Shown piece by piece: positions 1-6,935 of a stretch of DNA of 16,755 nt. Below the pieces are notes generated by a model that worked only from the letters and a program-made list of their open reading frames with translations, made no database searches and was not told the origin of the DNA. This stretch comes from an uncultured Clostridia bacterium. Its GTDB lineage: Bacteria; Bacillota; Clostridia; Christensenellales; Borkfalkiaceae. Each line of letters opens with the position of its first letter. The first letter of the stretch is position 1. The translations under genes were made by a program, and so were the position numbers. Where the stretch lies: contig CAKQSI010000045.1 of NCBI GenBank assembly GCA_934272745.1, positions 1-16,755 on the forward strand, written 5' to 3'.

Positions 1-182
1 CTGCGCCCGAACGGTCGCGGAAAATGGCGAAAAAGACGCCTTTTCGGTAATTAGTGATGACGAATGGAATCCCTATCTTTAAGTATATTTATCTTAACGC
101 CTATCGCGCCGTTTATTTTAGGTGTACAAAAAAGTTATTCCGCCCAGACAAAACCGCGCCGCTTTCCACGCCGCAAAAAGCG

Positions 183-1124
183 TTATTTCGTCAGCAGGGC
201 AAGCAGCGCCTGCATGGTAAACAGACGGTTTTCGGTCTGCTCCAGAACGGCGGAGTTTTTGGAGGAAAGCACCGCGTCTTCCGCTTCTTTTCCGCGGGTG
301 ACGGGCAGCGTGTGCATAAACAGCGCTTCGGGTTTTGCAAGCGCCATCACGCTTTCGGTCACGCAGTAATCGGCAAACGCCCGACTTTCTTCGTCGCGGT
401 CGGAAAAGTTCAAATCGGCATATCCGTCCGTGTAAACGACGTCCGCGCCGCGCACCGCTTCCGCCACGTTTTCGGTCAGAAGTACTTCGCCGTACTGCAG
501 CGCGCATTCCACGATTTCCCGCGGGGGAAATTTATCCTGCGGGCAGGCGACGGAAACGCTCATGCCGCACTTTGCCGCGCCGATCAGAAGGCTGTTGGTT
601 ACCGCGGTGGGACGCCCGACGTAGGCAAGTTTTTTTTCCGCAAGTTTGCCCGTTCTTTCCCAGATCGTGAAAAGATCGCTCAGCACTTGCGTGGGGTGGC
701 GGGTGGAAGTCATACCGTTGACGACCGGTTTTTTGACGGCGGAAGCGATCCGTTGCAATTCTTTCTGGTCGTTCGTCCGGATAAAAAACGCGTCGAAACC
801 GAATGTTTCGAGAGATAAAACGATGTCGAAAAGCGACTCTCCCGACTTTTCGCGTTCGGAAACCATCGGCAGTTCCACCACGTCGCCGCCGGCGCGTTTT
901 ACGGCAAGCTCCAGCGCGGCGCGCGTCCTGACCGAGGGCAGATCGAGTACCGAGGCAATGATTTTCCCCTCGAGCGCGGCGGTGTTTTCGCCCGCTTTCC
1001 TGCTGCGTTTGCAAAGGCGGGTCAGGTGTAAAATTTCAAACAGGTCTTCGGTCTTTAAGTTTTCCAGCCCGGTGAGGGAGGAAACCGAAAGCGAAGCGTG
1101 CGGCGTATATAAATTGATATCCAT
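183..1124 (-). CDS. Carbamoyltransferase of the ornithine/aspartate carbamoyltransferase family (ArgF-like, divergent)
   Basis: 313 aa, the normal family length. Enzymes of this family transfer the carbamoyl group of carbamoyl phosphate to an amine, classically ornithine in arginine metabolism, in the cytoplasm. Visible motifs are the carbamoyl-phosphate loop SVRTR (residues 64-68, usually STRTR), HPTQ (143-146) in the context VNGMTSTRHPTQVLSD, an NSLL segment (177-180) and a C-terminal HTLP (271-274) where ornithine enzymes have HCLP. The SMG loop that binds ornithine is absent: after DVVYTD (228-233) the protein reads GYADLNFSDRDEESRAF. The fold and first substrate are therefore secure, the second substrate is not. 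It could be an ordinary but divergent OTCase or an enzyme for another amine or amino acid. No other arg gene is nearby. The start ATG follows AAGGA with 5-nt spacing. It has its own promoter (1204-1232). Confidence 0.85.
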   Translation of the reverse strand: MDINLYTPHASLSVSSLTGLENLKTEDLFEILHLTRLCKRSRKAGENTAALEGKIIASVLDLPSVRTRAALELAVKRAGGDVVELPMVSEREKSGESLFDIVLSLETFGFDAFFIRTNDQKELQRIASAVKKPVVNGMTSTRHPTQVLSDLFTIWERTGKLAEKKLAYVGRPTAVTNSLLIGAAKCGMSVSVACPQDKFPPREIVECALQYGEVLLTENVAEAVRGADVVYTDGYADLNFSDRDEESRAFADYCVTESVMALAKPEALFMHTLPVTRGKEAEDAVLSSKNSAVLEQTENRLFTMQALLALLTK

Positions 1125-1203
1125 AAAAATCCTTATTTTTTCGCGGTTTTCCGCAGTTTTTCCGCCCGGAAGGCGGGTTTTCCGCCATCGGACGATTTTC
1201 CTT

Positions 1204-1232
1204 ATTATAGCAAACGGAATGCCGTTTGTAAA
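1204..1232 (-). promoter_or_regulatory. Sigma-A-type promoter of the carbamoyltransferase gene
   Basis: Read on the minus strand: TTTACA (-35, 1232-1227), a 17-bp spacer, then TATAAT (-10, 1209-1204), preceded by TGC to make an extended -10. The expected start is near 1197, giving a leader of about 70 nt before the ATG at 1124. The spacer holds an inverted repeat listed separately. Confidence 0.75.
1211..1228. promoter_or_regulatory. Inverted repeat in the promoter spacer, candidate operator
   Basis: CAAACGG-AATG-CCGTTTG is a perfect 7-bp inverted repeat lying between the -35 and -10 of the carbamoyltransferase promoter, touching the last -35 bases. This is the position of a repressor site that occludes RNA polymerase. 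It does not resemble the ArgR box (AT-rich, TGAAT-type), so the regulator is unknown. Chance occurrence is possible. Confidence 0.45.
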
Positions 1233-1307
1233 GCGAAACGAAAGCGAAAATATGCCGGATTGTGCAAATTATCTAAAACGGCGCCGCATATTTGGTGCAA
1301 ATGGGGC

Positions 1308-1336
1308 TTGAAAAATCCCGTCCCCCGGTGTATAAT
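1308..1336 (+). promoter_or_regulatory. Consensus promoter of msmX
   Basis: TTGAAA (1308-1313), exactly 17 bp, TATAAT (1331-1336). Transcription should start near 1343, leaving a short leader of about 34 nt that carries the AGGGAGG ribosome-binding site (1359-1365). A near-consensus promoter with a strong SD suggests high constitutive expression. Confidence 0.8.
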
Positions 1337-1376
1337 ATTTCCATAAACAAAATTTAACAGGGAGGAATTTATCATT

Positions 1377-2561
<1,185 letters not shown>

Positions 2562-2583
2562 GGGGTTCAGACGTACCTGCTTT

Positions 2584-2605
2584 CCGGCTTAAAAGTCGGT
2601 TTGTT
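2584..2605 (+). terminator. Weak stem-loop just after msmX
   Basis: CCGGCT-TAAA-AGTCGG (2584-2599, one G-T wobble) followed by TTTGTTG. It lies 22 nt after the msmX stop. The stem is short and the tail only moderately T-rich, so it may be a weak first terminator or a 3'-end stabiliser. Confidence 0.35.
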
Positions 2606-2646
2606 GTAGGGAAAACTGCTGATTTAATCAGAATACTGCATTGTTT

Positions 2647-2684
2647 CGGGCGGGCGCCATTCGGCGCCCGCCCGTGTTCGTTTT
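2647..2684 (+). terminator. Strong intrinsic terminator downstream of msmX
   Basis: Perfect 12-bp stem CGGGCGGGCGCC / GGCGCCCGCCCG around loop ATTC (2647-2674), followed by TGTTCGTTTT. It is the main terminator candidate for msmX. The right arm with its tail is echoed downstream at about 2704-2720 and again at 2734-2745 (GGCGCCCGCCC), as if terminator pieces had been duplicated. Confidence 0.8.
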
Positions 2685-2703
2685 ATGGAGCGACGCAGAC
2701 TTT

Positions 2704-2750
2704 CCGGCGCCCGCCCTTGTTCGTGCCGCGCCGGGGCGCCCGCCCGAATT
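2704..2750. repeat. Degenerate direct copies of the terminator arm
   Basis: The 11-mer GGCGCCCGCCC of the terminator at 2663-2673 recurs at 2705-2715 and 2735-2745. The first extra copy also keeps the following TTGTTCGT. No complete second hairpin of similar quality is formed. Probably repeat-derived, non-coding sequence. Confidence 0.5.
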
Positions 2751-2803
2751 GTGTTGAGGTTTGCCCTTAGTTTCTATGGTATTATTGCAGTTGCGTTTCG
2801 ATA

Positions 2804-2864
2804 TTAAGTAGCCGCATAATTAGCCGCGCCCCGCAGGCACAGCCTGCGGGGCGCGGCTGCTTAA
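2804..2864. repeat. Very strong 17-bp stem-loop with flanking complementary ends
   Basis: AGCCGCGCCCCGCAGGC / GCCTGCGGGGCGCGGCT is a perfect 17-bp stem (2822-2838 and 2842-2858) around loop ACA. An outer left arm TTAAGTAGCC (2804-2813) can also pair with GGCTGCTTAA (2855-2864, one wobble), competing for the same right arm. TAGCCGC is directly repeated at 2809 and 2821. There is no T-tract after it, so it is not a standard terminator. It may be a REP/MITE-like palindrome or part of a structured RNA. Confidence 0.6.
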
Positions 2865-2890
2865 CGTCTGTAATTCACTTAAACTAATCC

Positions 2891-2939
2891 GGGCGCGTGC
2901 TTTCAGGGTCGACACCCGCTACACGCGCCCGTTCTTTTT
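2891..2939 (+). terminator. Terminator-like hairpin upstream of the GlmU-like gene
   Basis: Outer stem GGGCGCGTG (2891-2899) / CACGCGCCC (2922-2930) encloses an inner hairpin GGGT-CGAC-ACCC (2906-2917), and GTTCTTTTT follows. No gene lies between the msmX terminator and this one, so it either insulates the next promoter or ends an unrecognised small transcript. Confidence 0.55.
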
Positions 2940-2950
2940 CGCGGAAAGGC

Positions 2951-2979
2951 TTGCGAAACGGGGCAAAGTATGCTATACT
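2951..2979 (+). promoter_or_regulatory. Promoter of the GlmU-like gene
   Basis: TTGCGA (2951-2956), 17 bp, TATACT (2974-2979), with an extended -10 TGC at 2971-2973. Expected start is near 2986, about 225 nt upstream of the ATG at 3211. Confidence 0.65.
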
Positions 2980-2985
2980 TTTTCC

Positions 2986-3210
2986 AGAAACAAGAATTTG
3001 TGCTACGGGTCGCGCCTTACGCACGCTTCGCTTAGCGCCGGCTGGCGCCGGAAGTCAGGCGGAGTATTCTTTCCGCAGACAGCGCGGCAGGGACAAAAAA
3101 TTCTTTTTTCGCATACCCATAATTATAGACGATCCCGCTTTTACCGTGTGGCGGGGCGTCGCCTGTTTTCCGCCCGGCGCGGAAGAATCTACGGAAACGC
3201 AGGGAGAATT
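2986..3210 (+). other. Long 5' leader of the GlmU-like gene, possibly structured
   Basis: About 225 nt between the predicted start site and the ATG. It holds the hairpin GCGCC-GGCT-GGCGC near 3036-3050, an A6/T6 block around 3098-3112, and pairing GGCGG (near 3152) with CCGCC (near 3170) shortly before the AGGGAG ribosome-binding site. The upstream reading frame is open to 2998 but has no SD and an implausible Arg-rich sequence, so I treat it as leader. I do not recognise a known riboswitch. Confidence 0.4.
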
Positions 3211-4215
3211 ATGCGAAAAGAATTGCCGCAAAACGTCTATTTATACGTCGGTGCCACCGAATTTTCGGCGGCTTGCAGATTGATCGGGGAATCCCCTGCC
3301 GGGGTACTTTTTGCAGAGTTTCCGTACGCCCGAAAGGTCACTTCGCTTGCAGGACTAAAATACCCCTGTCTGGTGATTTCGGACGCTTTTCCGCTTCTGA
3401 CGGAAGACGGGGTTGTCTTTTTGCTTTCTTGCGGGAGGGGAAAGGCGGTTGCCCCCGGTTTCTGCCTTGCGGAACGGGAGGAGGACTTGCATCCGCGCTT
3501 TCTGACCGCGGGGCAGAATCGACTTTCGCCAGCCACTTACGGGGAGATCGTCCGGTGTTTAAGAAAGCGCAAAAACCGGGCGCTTGCCTCTTCCGGCGTG
3601 TGGATCGAAGACCCGGAACGTACCGACGTGGGGGTATTTTGCTGCGTTGAACCGGGCTGCGAAATCCTATCCGGCAGCCGCATTACCGGGCGCAGCAAAA
3701 TCGGCAAAAATACCGTTCTTTGCGGCGGAAATCTCATCAAAGATGCGGTAATCGGCAAAAACTGCGTGATTACTTCGTCCGTTTTGACCGATTGCGTGAT
3801 CGGCGACGGCTGCGTGGTGGGACCGAACGCCCATCTCCGTCCCGGTACCCTGATAGGGGATAATTGCAAAGTGGGTGCGTTTACCGAACTCAAGCACGCA
3901 CGGCTGGGAGAAGAAGTCAAAGTCCCGCATCTTTCTTACCTTGGCGACTGCACTTTGGGCGACCGAACCAACGTCGGCTGCGGCATCGTGACCGCCAATT
4001 ACGATGGGAAAAACAAGTGGGAAACCACCGTCGGGGCGGACGTTTTTCTGGGGTGCAACAGCGTTCTGGTCGCACCGGTTGGCGTGGAAGACGGCGCTTA
4101 TATCGCCGCGGGAACGGTAGTGACGGCGGACGTCCCGAAAGACGGTTTTGCCATCGGCAGGGTGCGCCAGACCGTGCGCGAAAAACCCGCCGCCGTGCAG
4201 AAAAACCGGGATTGA
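3211..4215 (+). CDS. GlmU-like left-handed beta-helix acetyltransferase with truncated N-terminal domain
   Basis: 334 aa from ATG 3211, chosen because AGGGAG lies 6 nt upstream. The C-terminal ~200 residues match the acetyltransferase half of GlmU, which acetylates glucosamine-1-phosphate for peptidoglycan precursor synthesis. Seen are the linker helix and WIEDPERTDV (131-140), hexapeptide turns from about 145, HLRPGT (208-213), Lys228, KVPHLSYLGD (237-246) with the presumed catalytic base His240, TANYDGKNK (261-269), LVAPV (286-290) and AIGRVRQ (314-320). The first ~105 residues replace the usual ~230-residue uridylyltransferase domain. The nucleotide-binding AAGxGTRM loop is missing, although LVISDAFPLLTEDG (54-67) resembles the GDVPLL strand of that domain. 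So it should acetylate but not uridylylate. The next gene is a separate nucleotidyltransferase. Another small-molecule acetyl acceptor cannot be excluded. Confidence 0.85.
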   Translation: MRKELPQNVYLYVGATEFSAACRLIGESPAGVLFAEFPYARKVTSLAGLKYPCLVISDAFPLLTEDGVVFLLSCGRGKAVAPGFCLAEREEDLHPRFLTAGQNRLSPATYGEIVRCLRKRKNRALASSGVWIEDPERTDVGVFCCVEPGCEILSGSRITGRSKIGKNTVLCGGNLIKDAVIGKNCVITSSVLTDCVIGDGCVVGPNAHLRPGTLIGDNCKVGAFTELKHARLGEEVKVPHLSYLGDCTLGDRTNVGCGIVTANYDGKNKWETTVGADVFLGCNSVLVAPVGVEDGAYIAAGTVVTADVPKDGFAIGRVRQTVREKPAAVQKNRD

Positions 4216-4568
4216 CCGGCGTTACGCCGGCGGGGAATTGCGCTTCGCTTTTTCGGGCAAGGTGTCAGAAGGTTGTCGGCAGAGAGTTTTGTTCCGCGTT
4301 TCCGCCCTGCGCTTGCAGAAACAGAGTTTTGCCCCGTTCCCGCTCCGCTTGCACGGGAACCCGGCTTCCCGTTTCGCCCGTGCGGCTGCAGGGGTTCGCC
4401 CGCGTTCACGGTGGCTGCCGGACTTCGCCCCGCTATCCGCAGACGAGGAATCCGGTTTCTTTGTCCGGCGCATATATCGTTTCCCGCCCGCGGGCAAATT
4501 TCCGCGCAGCGCGAAGAGAAAAATGAAAAGCACAGATTCGTTCCTAATAACAAAAAAGGAAAACAAAA
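4216..4568. other. Gene-free GC-rich stretch with a 40-bp imperfect direct repeat
   Basis: Immediately after the stop is a 6-bp hairpin CCGGCG-TTA-CGCCGG (4216-4230) without a T-tail. 4283-4322 and 4323-4360 are imperfect tandem copies starting AGAGTTTTG and sharing GCTTGCA. Open frames exist in several phases but have no SD or recognisable protein. No convincing promoter for the next gene was found, so read-through from 2951 is possible. Confidence 0.5.
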
Positions 4569-5507
4569 ATGCAAAATCAAAAGCAAATTTCCCTCGTCAT
4601 TATGGCGGCGGGGATCGGTTCCCGGTACGGCGGCGGCATCAAACAACTGCAAAAAGTGGGACCGAGCGGACAAATCATCATCGATTATTCCATTCGCGAC
4701 GCGATCGAAGCGGGTTTTTCCAAAATCGTGTTCGTGATCAGAAAGGACATCGCGCAGGATTTTAAGGAGATCATCGGGGACAGAACGGCGAAAAAAATCG
4801 AAGTCGCCTACTGCTATCAGGACGTATTTGACCTGCCTGCGGGCTGCGCTTTTCCGGAAGGTCGCACCAAGCCGTGGGGTACGGGACAAGCCGTGCTTGC
4901 TGCGGCAAACGAGGTGCAGGGACCTTTTGCCGTCATCAACGCGGACGATTATTACGGCAAAAAGGCGTTCCGCCTGATTTACGATTACCTTGCGGCTTCC
5001 CATGGCGACGGCGATTGCTGCATGGCGGGCTTCGTGCTGAAAAACACACTGTCCGACAACGGCGCCGTGACCCGCGGCATCGTTTCCGTGGACGAAAAAG
5101 GCAATCTGTCTTCGGTGGCGGAAACCAAAGGGATCGTCAAAACGCCGGACGGCGCAGGCGTGCTGACTTCGGCGGAAGAGCGCGGAATTCGGGTGGACGT
5201 GGTGCAGAAAATCGACGCAAACGCCTTCGTTTCCATGAATATGTGGGGGTTGCAGCCGGCGGCTTTTGCGGGGCTGAAGGAAGGATTTACCGCGTTTTTG
5301 CAGTCGGGTGACGGCGATCCGTTGAAGAAAGAATTTTTGCTCCCCACCTTTATCGACGGGGAGATCAAAAAAGGCAAAATGACCGTTAAACTTTTAAAGA
5401 CCGACGATACCTGGTTCGGCGTGACCTATCGGGAAGACAAGGAAAGCGTGGTCAAAGCCTTTGAAAAATTGACGAAGGACGGCGTTTATCCCGCCGATTT
5501 CGATTGA
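4569..5507 (+). CDS. Sugar-phosphate nucleotidyltransferase (NTP_transferase family)
   Basis: 312 aa, preceded by AAGGA with 8-nt spacing. Such enzymes join an NTP and a sugar-1-phosphate into an NDP-sugar plus pyrophosphate in the cytoplasm. The N-terminus has the nucleotide-binding loop MAAGIGSRYGGGIKQ (12-26), followed by GPSGQIIIDYSI (31-42). KPWGTGQAVLAA (101-112) and the metal-binding INADDYYG (123-130) complete the Rossmann-like core. The C-terminal third carries NMWGLQP and a WFGVTYREDKE segment. The exact sugar and base cannot be read from the sequence. It lacks any beta-helix acetyltransferase tail, and it follows a GlmU-like protein that has lost its own nucleotidyltransferase half, so a functional pairing is possible but unproven. 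It ends at the terminator at 5737. Confidence 0.85.
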   Translation: MQNQKQISLVIMAAGIGSRYGGGIKQLQKVGPSGQIIIDYSIRDAIEAGFSKIVFVIRKDIAQDFKEIIGDRTAKKIEVAYCYQDVFDLPAGCAFPEGRTKPWGTGQAVLAAANEVQGPFAVINADDYYGKKAFRLIYDYLAASHGDGDCCMAGFVLKNTLSDNGAVTRGIVSVDEKGNLSSVAETKGIVKTPDGAGVLTSAEERGIRVDVVQKIDANAFVSMNMWGLQPAAFAGLKEGFTAFLQSGDGDPLKKEFLLPTFIDGEIKKGKMTVKLLKTDDTWFGVTYREDKESVVKAFEKLTKDGVYPADFD

Positions 5508-5736
5508 TTTTCGGGCGGCGCGATTTGTTTTCGGCGCAGTTGAACGGACTGCTTTGCTCCGGCAATTAAGCGGGCGATTACCTTGCGGCAAGCGGAACGA
5601 CTGCTGCAATGCTGCTGCATTTGGAGCGGCTTCCCGCGGCTCGTTTGGTGTCGGAGATTTCTCGTTCGTCGCCGGAGATTTCCGTCGCAGACATAATTTC
5701 GCTTTTCACTTTCATTTCATCGGTATAACGAAAAAT
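5508..5736. other. Non-coding 3' region of the nucleotidyltransferase transcript
   Basis: No supportable gene. It holds CGGAGATTTC twice with 21-bp period (5652 and 5673). A minus-strand frame of about 45 codons (5715 to 5578) lacks an SD and a promoter. Confidence 0.45.
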
Positions 5737-5763
5737 AAAATCCGCCCGAGCAAGGCGGATTTT
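5737..5763. terminator. Intrinsic terminator (bidirectional form)
   Basis: AAAATCCGCC (5737-5746), loop CGAGCAA, GGCGGATTTT (5754-5763): a perfect 10-bp stem with T-run on the plus strand and an A-rich left flank (AAAAATAAAA) that gives a U-run on the minus strand. It ends the transcript from 4569-5507. Confidence 0.85.
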
Positions 5764-5799
5764 TGCATACGGAAGGGCAAAATTTTGCTCGGTTTTTGT

Positions 5800-5828
5800 T
5801 TGAAAAACGAGCCGCTTCGTGCTATAAT
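5800..5828 (+). promoter_or_regulatory. Consensus promoter of the DUF3737-malY pair
   Basis: TTGAAA (5800-5805), 17 bp, TATAAT (5823-5828) with extended -10 TGC (5820-5822). Expected start near 5835. The ~113-nt leader contains a 6-bp hairpin TCGGGG/CCCCGA around 5858-5878 and ends in an AAAGGG SD before the ATG at 5948. Confidence 0.8.
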
Positions 5829-5947
5829 GGGCGTAGCATAACGGTTTTCCGAAAAATCGGGGTTGATTTTTCCCCGAACGGGAAAGATGATTACGGCAGG
5901 ACAAGCCTTGCCCGCCGGCGGCGCAAACCCCGGCAAAGGGATGAATT

Positions 5948-6799
5948 ATGAAAAAAACGATGGAACGCGCCGTATTGACCGGCGAACGCGCCCTGTTTTT
6001 CGGCGCCGATCTCAATTTGAAAGACTGTGTTTTTTTCGACGGGGAATCCCCGCTGAAGCACAGCAAAAACGTTACGCTTACGGGCTGTTCGTTCCGCTGG
6101 AAATACCCGCTGTGGTATTCTGAAAACGCGGAACTGAACGACTGCGACTTTCAGGAAACGGCACGGGCGGGCGTTTGGTACACCAAAAATATTTCGGTCG
6201 GAAACAGCCTGATCGCCGCCCCCAAAACCTTCCGCCGGGCGGAAAATATCACCTTGCAGAACGTGCGGCTGCCCAACGCTTCCGAAACGCTCTGGAACTG
6301 TAAAGCCGTTCACGCCGAAAACGTGTTTGCAAAAGGCGACTATTTTGCCATGAACGTGGAGGACTTTTCGGCGACCGGTCTGGAACTTTTAGGGAATTAT
6401 TCCTTCGACGGGGCGAAAAACGTCACCATCGAAAATTCCCGGTTGCTTTCCAAAGACGCGTTCTGGAACAGCGAAAACGTCACCGTGAAAAATTCGTACA
6501 TTGCGGGCGAATACATCGGCTGGAACGCAAAAAACCTGACTTTAGAAGATTGTACGATCGAAAGCCTGCAAGGTTTTTGCTATATCGAAAACCTGAAACT
6601 GGTTCGTTGCAAACTGCTGAATACCACGCTGGCGTTTGAATACTCCACCGTGGACGCCGACTTGATCGGCGGGGTGGACAGTATCTTAAATCCCGCGGGC
6701 GGAAAAATCGTTGCGGACGAGATCGGACTTCTGACGGTGGAGCGTTGCCGCGTCGATCCGCAAAAAACCGTGGTGACCATTCGTAAGAAAGCGGAATAA
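5948..6799 (+). CDS. DUF3737 family protein, predicted right-handed beta-helix
   Basis: 283 aa, no signal peptide and no membrane segment, so cytoplasmic. The N-terminal signature GERALFFGADLNLKDCVFF and GESPLKHSKN (32-41) fit the DUF3737 family, whose function is unknown. The body is built of ~19-21-residue coils marked by an Asn ladder: SKNVTLTGC (39), SENAELNDC (58), TKNISVGNS (79), AENITLQNV (98), AKNVTIENS (156), SENVTVKNS (175), AKNLTLEDC (194), IENLKLVRC (213). Two more degenerate coils lie between 118 and 150. Aromatic-rich WYSEN, WNSEN and WNAKN turns alternate with these. Beta-helices of this kind often bind or process polysaccharides, but no catalytic residues can be named. It shares a promoter with the MalY/PatB gene 136 bp downstream. 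Confidence 0.88.
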   Translation: MKKTMERAVLTGERALFFGADLNLKDCVFFDGESPLKHSKNVTLTGCSFRWKYPLWYSENAELNDCDFQETARAGVWYTKNISVGNSLIAAPKTFRRAENITLQNVRLPNASETLWNCKAVHAENVFAKGDYFAMNVEDFSATGLELLGNYSFDGAKNVTIENSRLLSKDAFWNSENVTVKNSYIAGEYIGWNAKNLTLEDCTIESLQGFCYIENLKLVRCKLLNTTLAFEYSTVDADLIGGVDSILNPAGGKIVADEIGLLTVERCRVDPQKTVVTIRKKAE

Positions 6800-6831
6800 A
6801 CCGGGGTTGCCATTTACAAAAAAAGCGGGGC

Positions 6832-6888
6832 AAAATTGCCTCGGCTTTCCCTTGATGCACCGAACGCCGGGCGCAATCATAGCGCCCG
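6832..6888 (+). other. Two small stem-loops between DUF3737 and malY/patB
   Basis: CGGGGC-AAAATT-GCCTCG near 6827-6844 and CGGGCGC-AATCATA-GCGCCCG (6868-6888). Neither has a T-tail, so they more likely modulate mRNA stability or processing than terminate. No promoter is evident for the downstream gene. Confidence 0.35.
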
Positions 6889-6935
6889 TAGTCGCCGGAT
6901 AAATTTCTTAAAAAACACCGAAAACGAGGGGACGT

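Noticed and set aside
54..818. Long plus-strand open frame opposite the carbamoyltransferase
   Set aside because: Shadow of a well-supported minus-strand gene; no SD and no recognisable protein.
2891..2939. tRNA or tmRNA 3' part (GGGTCGACACCC resembles a T-arm)
   Set aside because: No matching D-arm, anticodon arm, acceptor partner or CCA could be found; it reads better as a nested terminator hairpin.
2998..3210. Upstream extension of the GlmU-like frame
   Set aside because: Arg/Ser-rich, no SD, and an AGGGAG box sits correctly before ATG 3211.
4098..5003. 301-codon minus-strand frame across the GlmU-like and nucleotidyltransferase genes
   Set aside because: Overlaps two recognised genes and has no family resemblance.
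5578..5715. Possible 45-residue minus-strand small protein
   Set aside because: No SD or promoter, and it starts immediately beyond a terminator.
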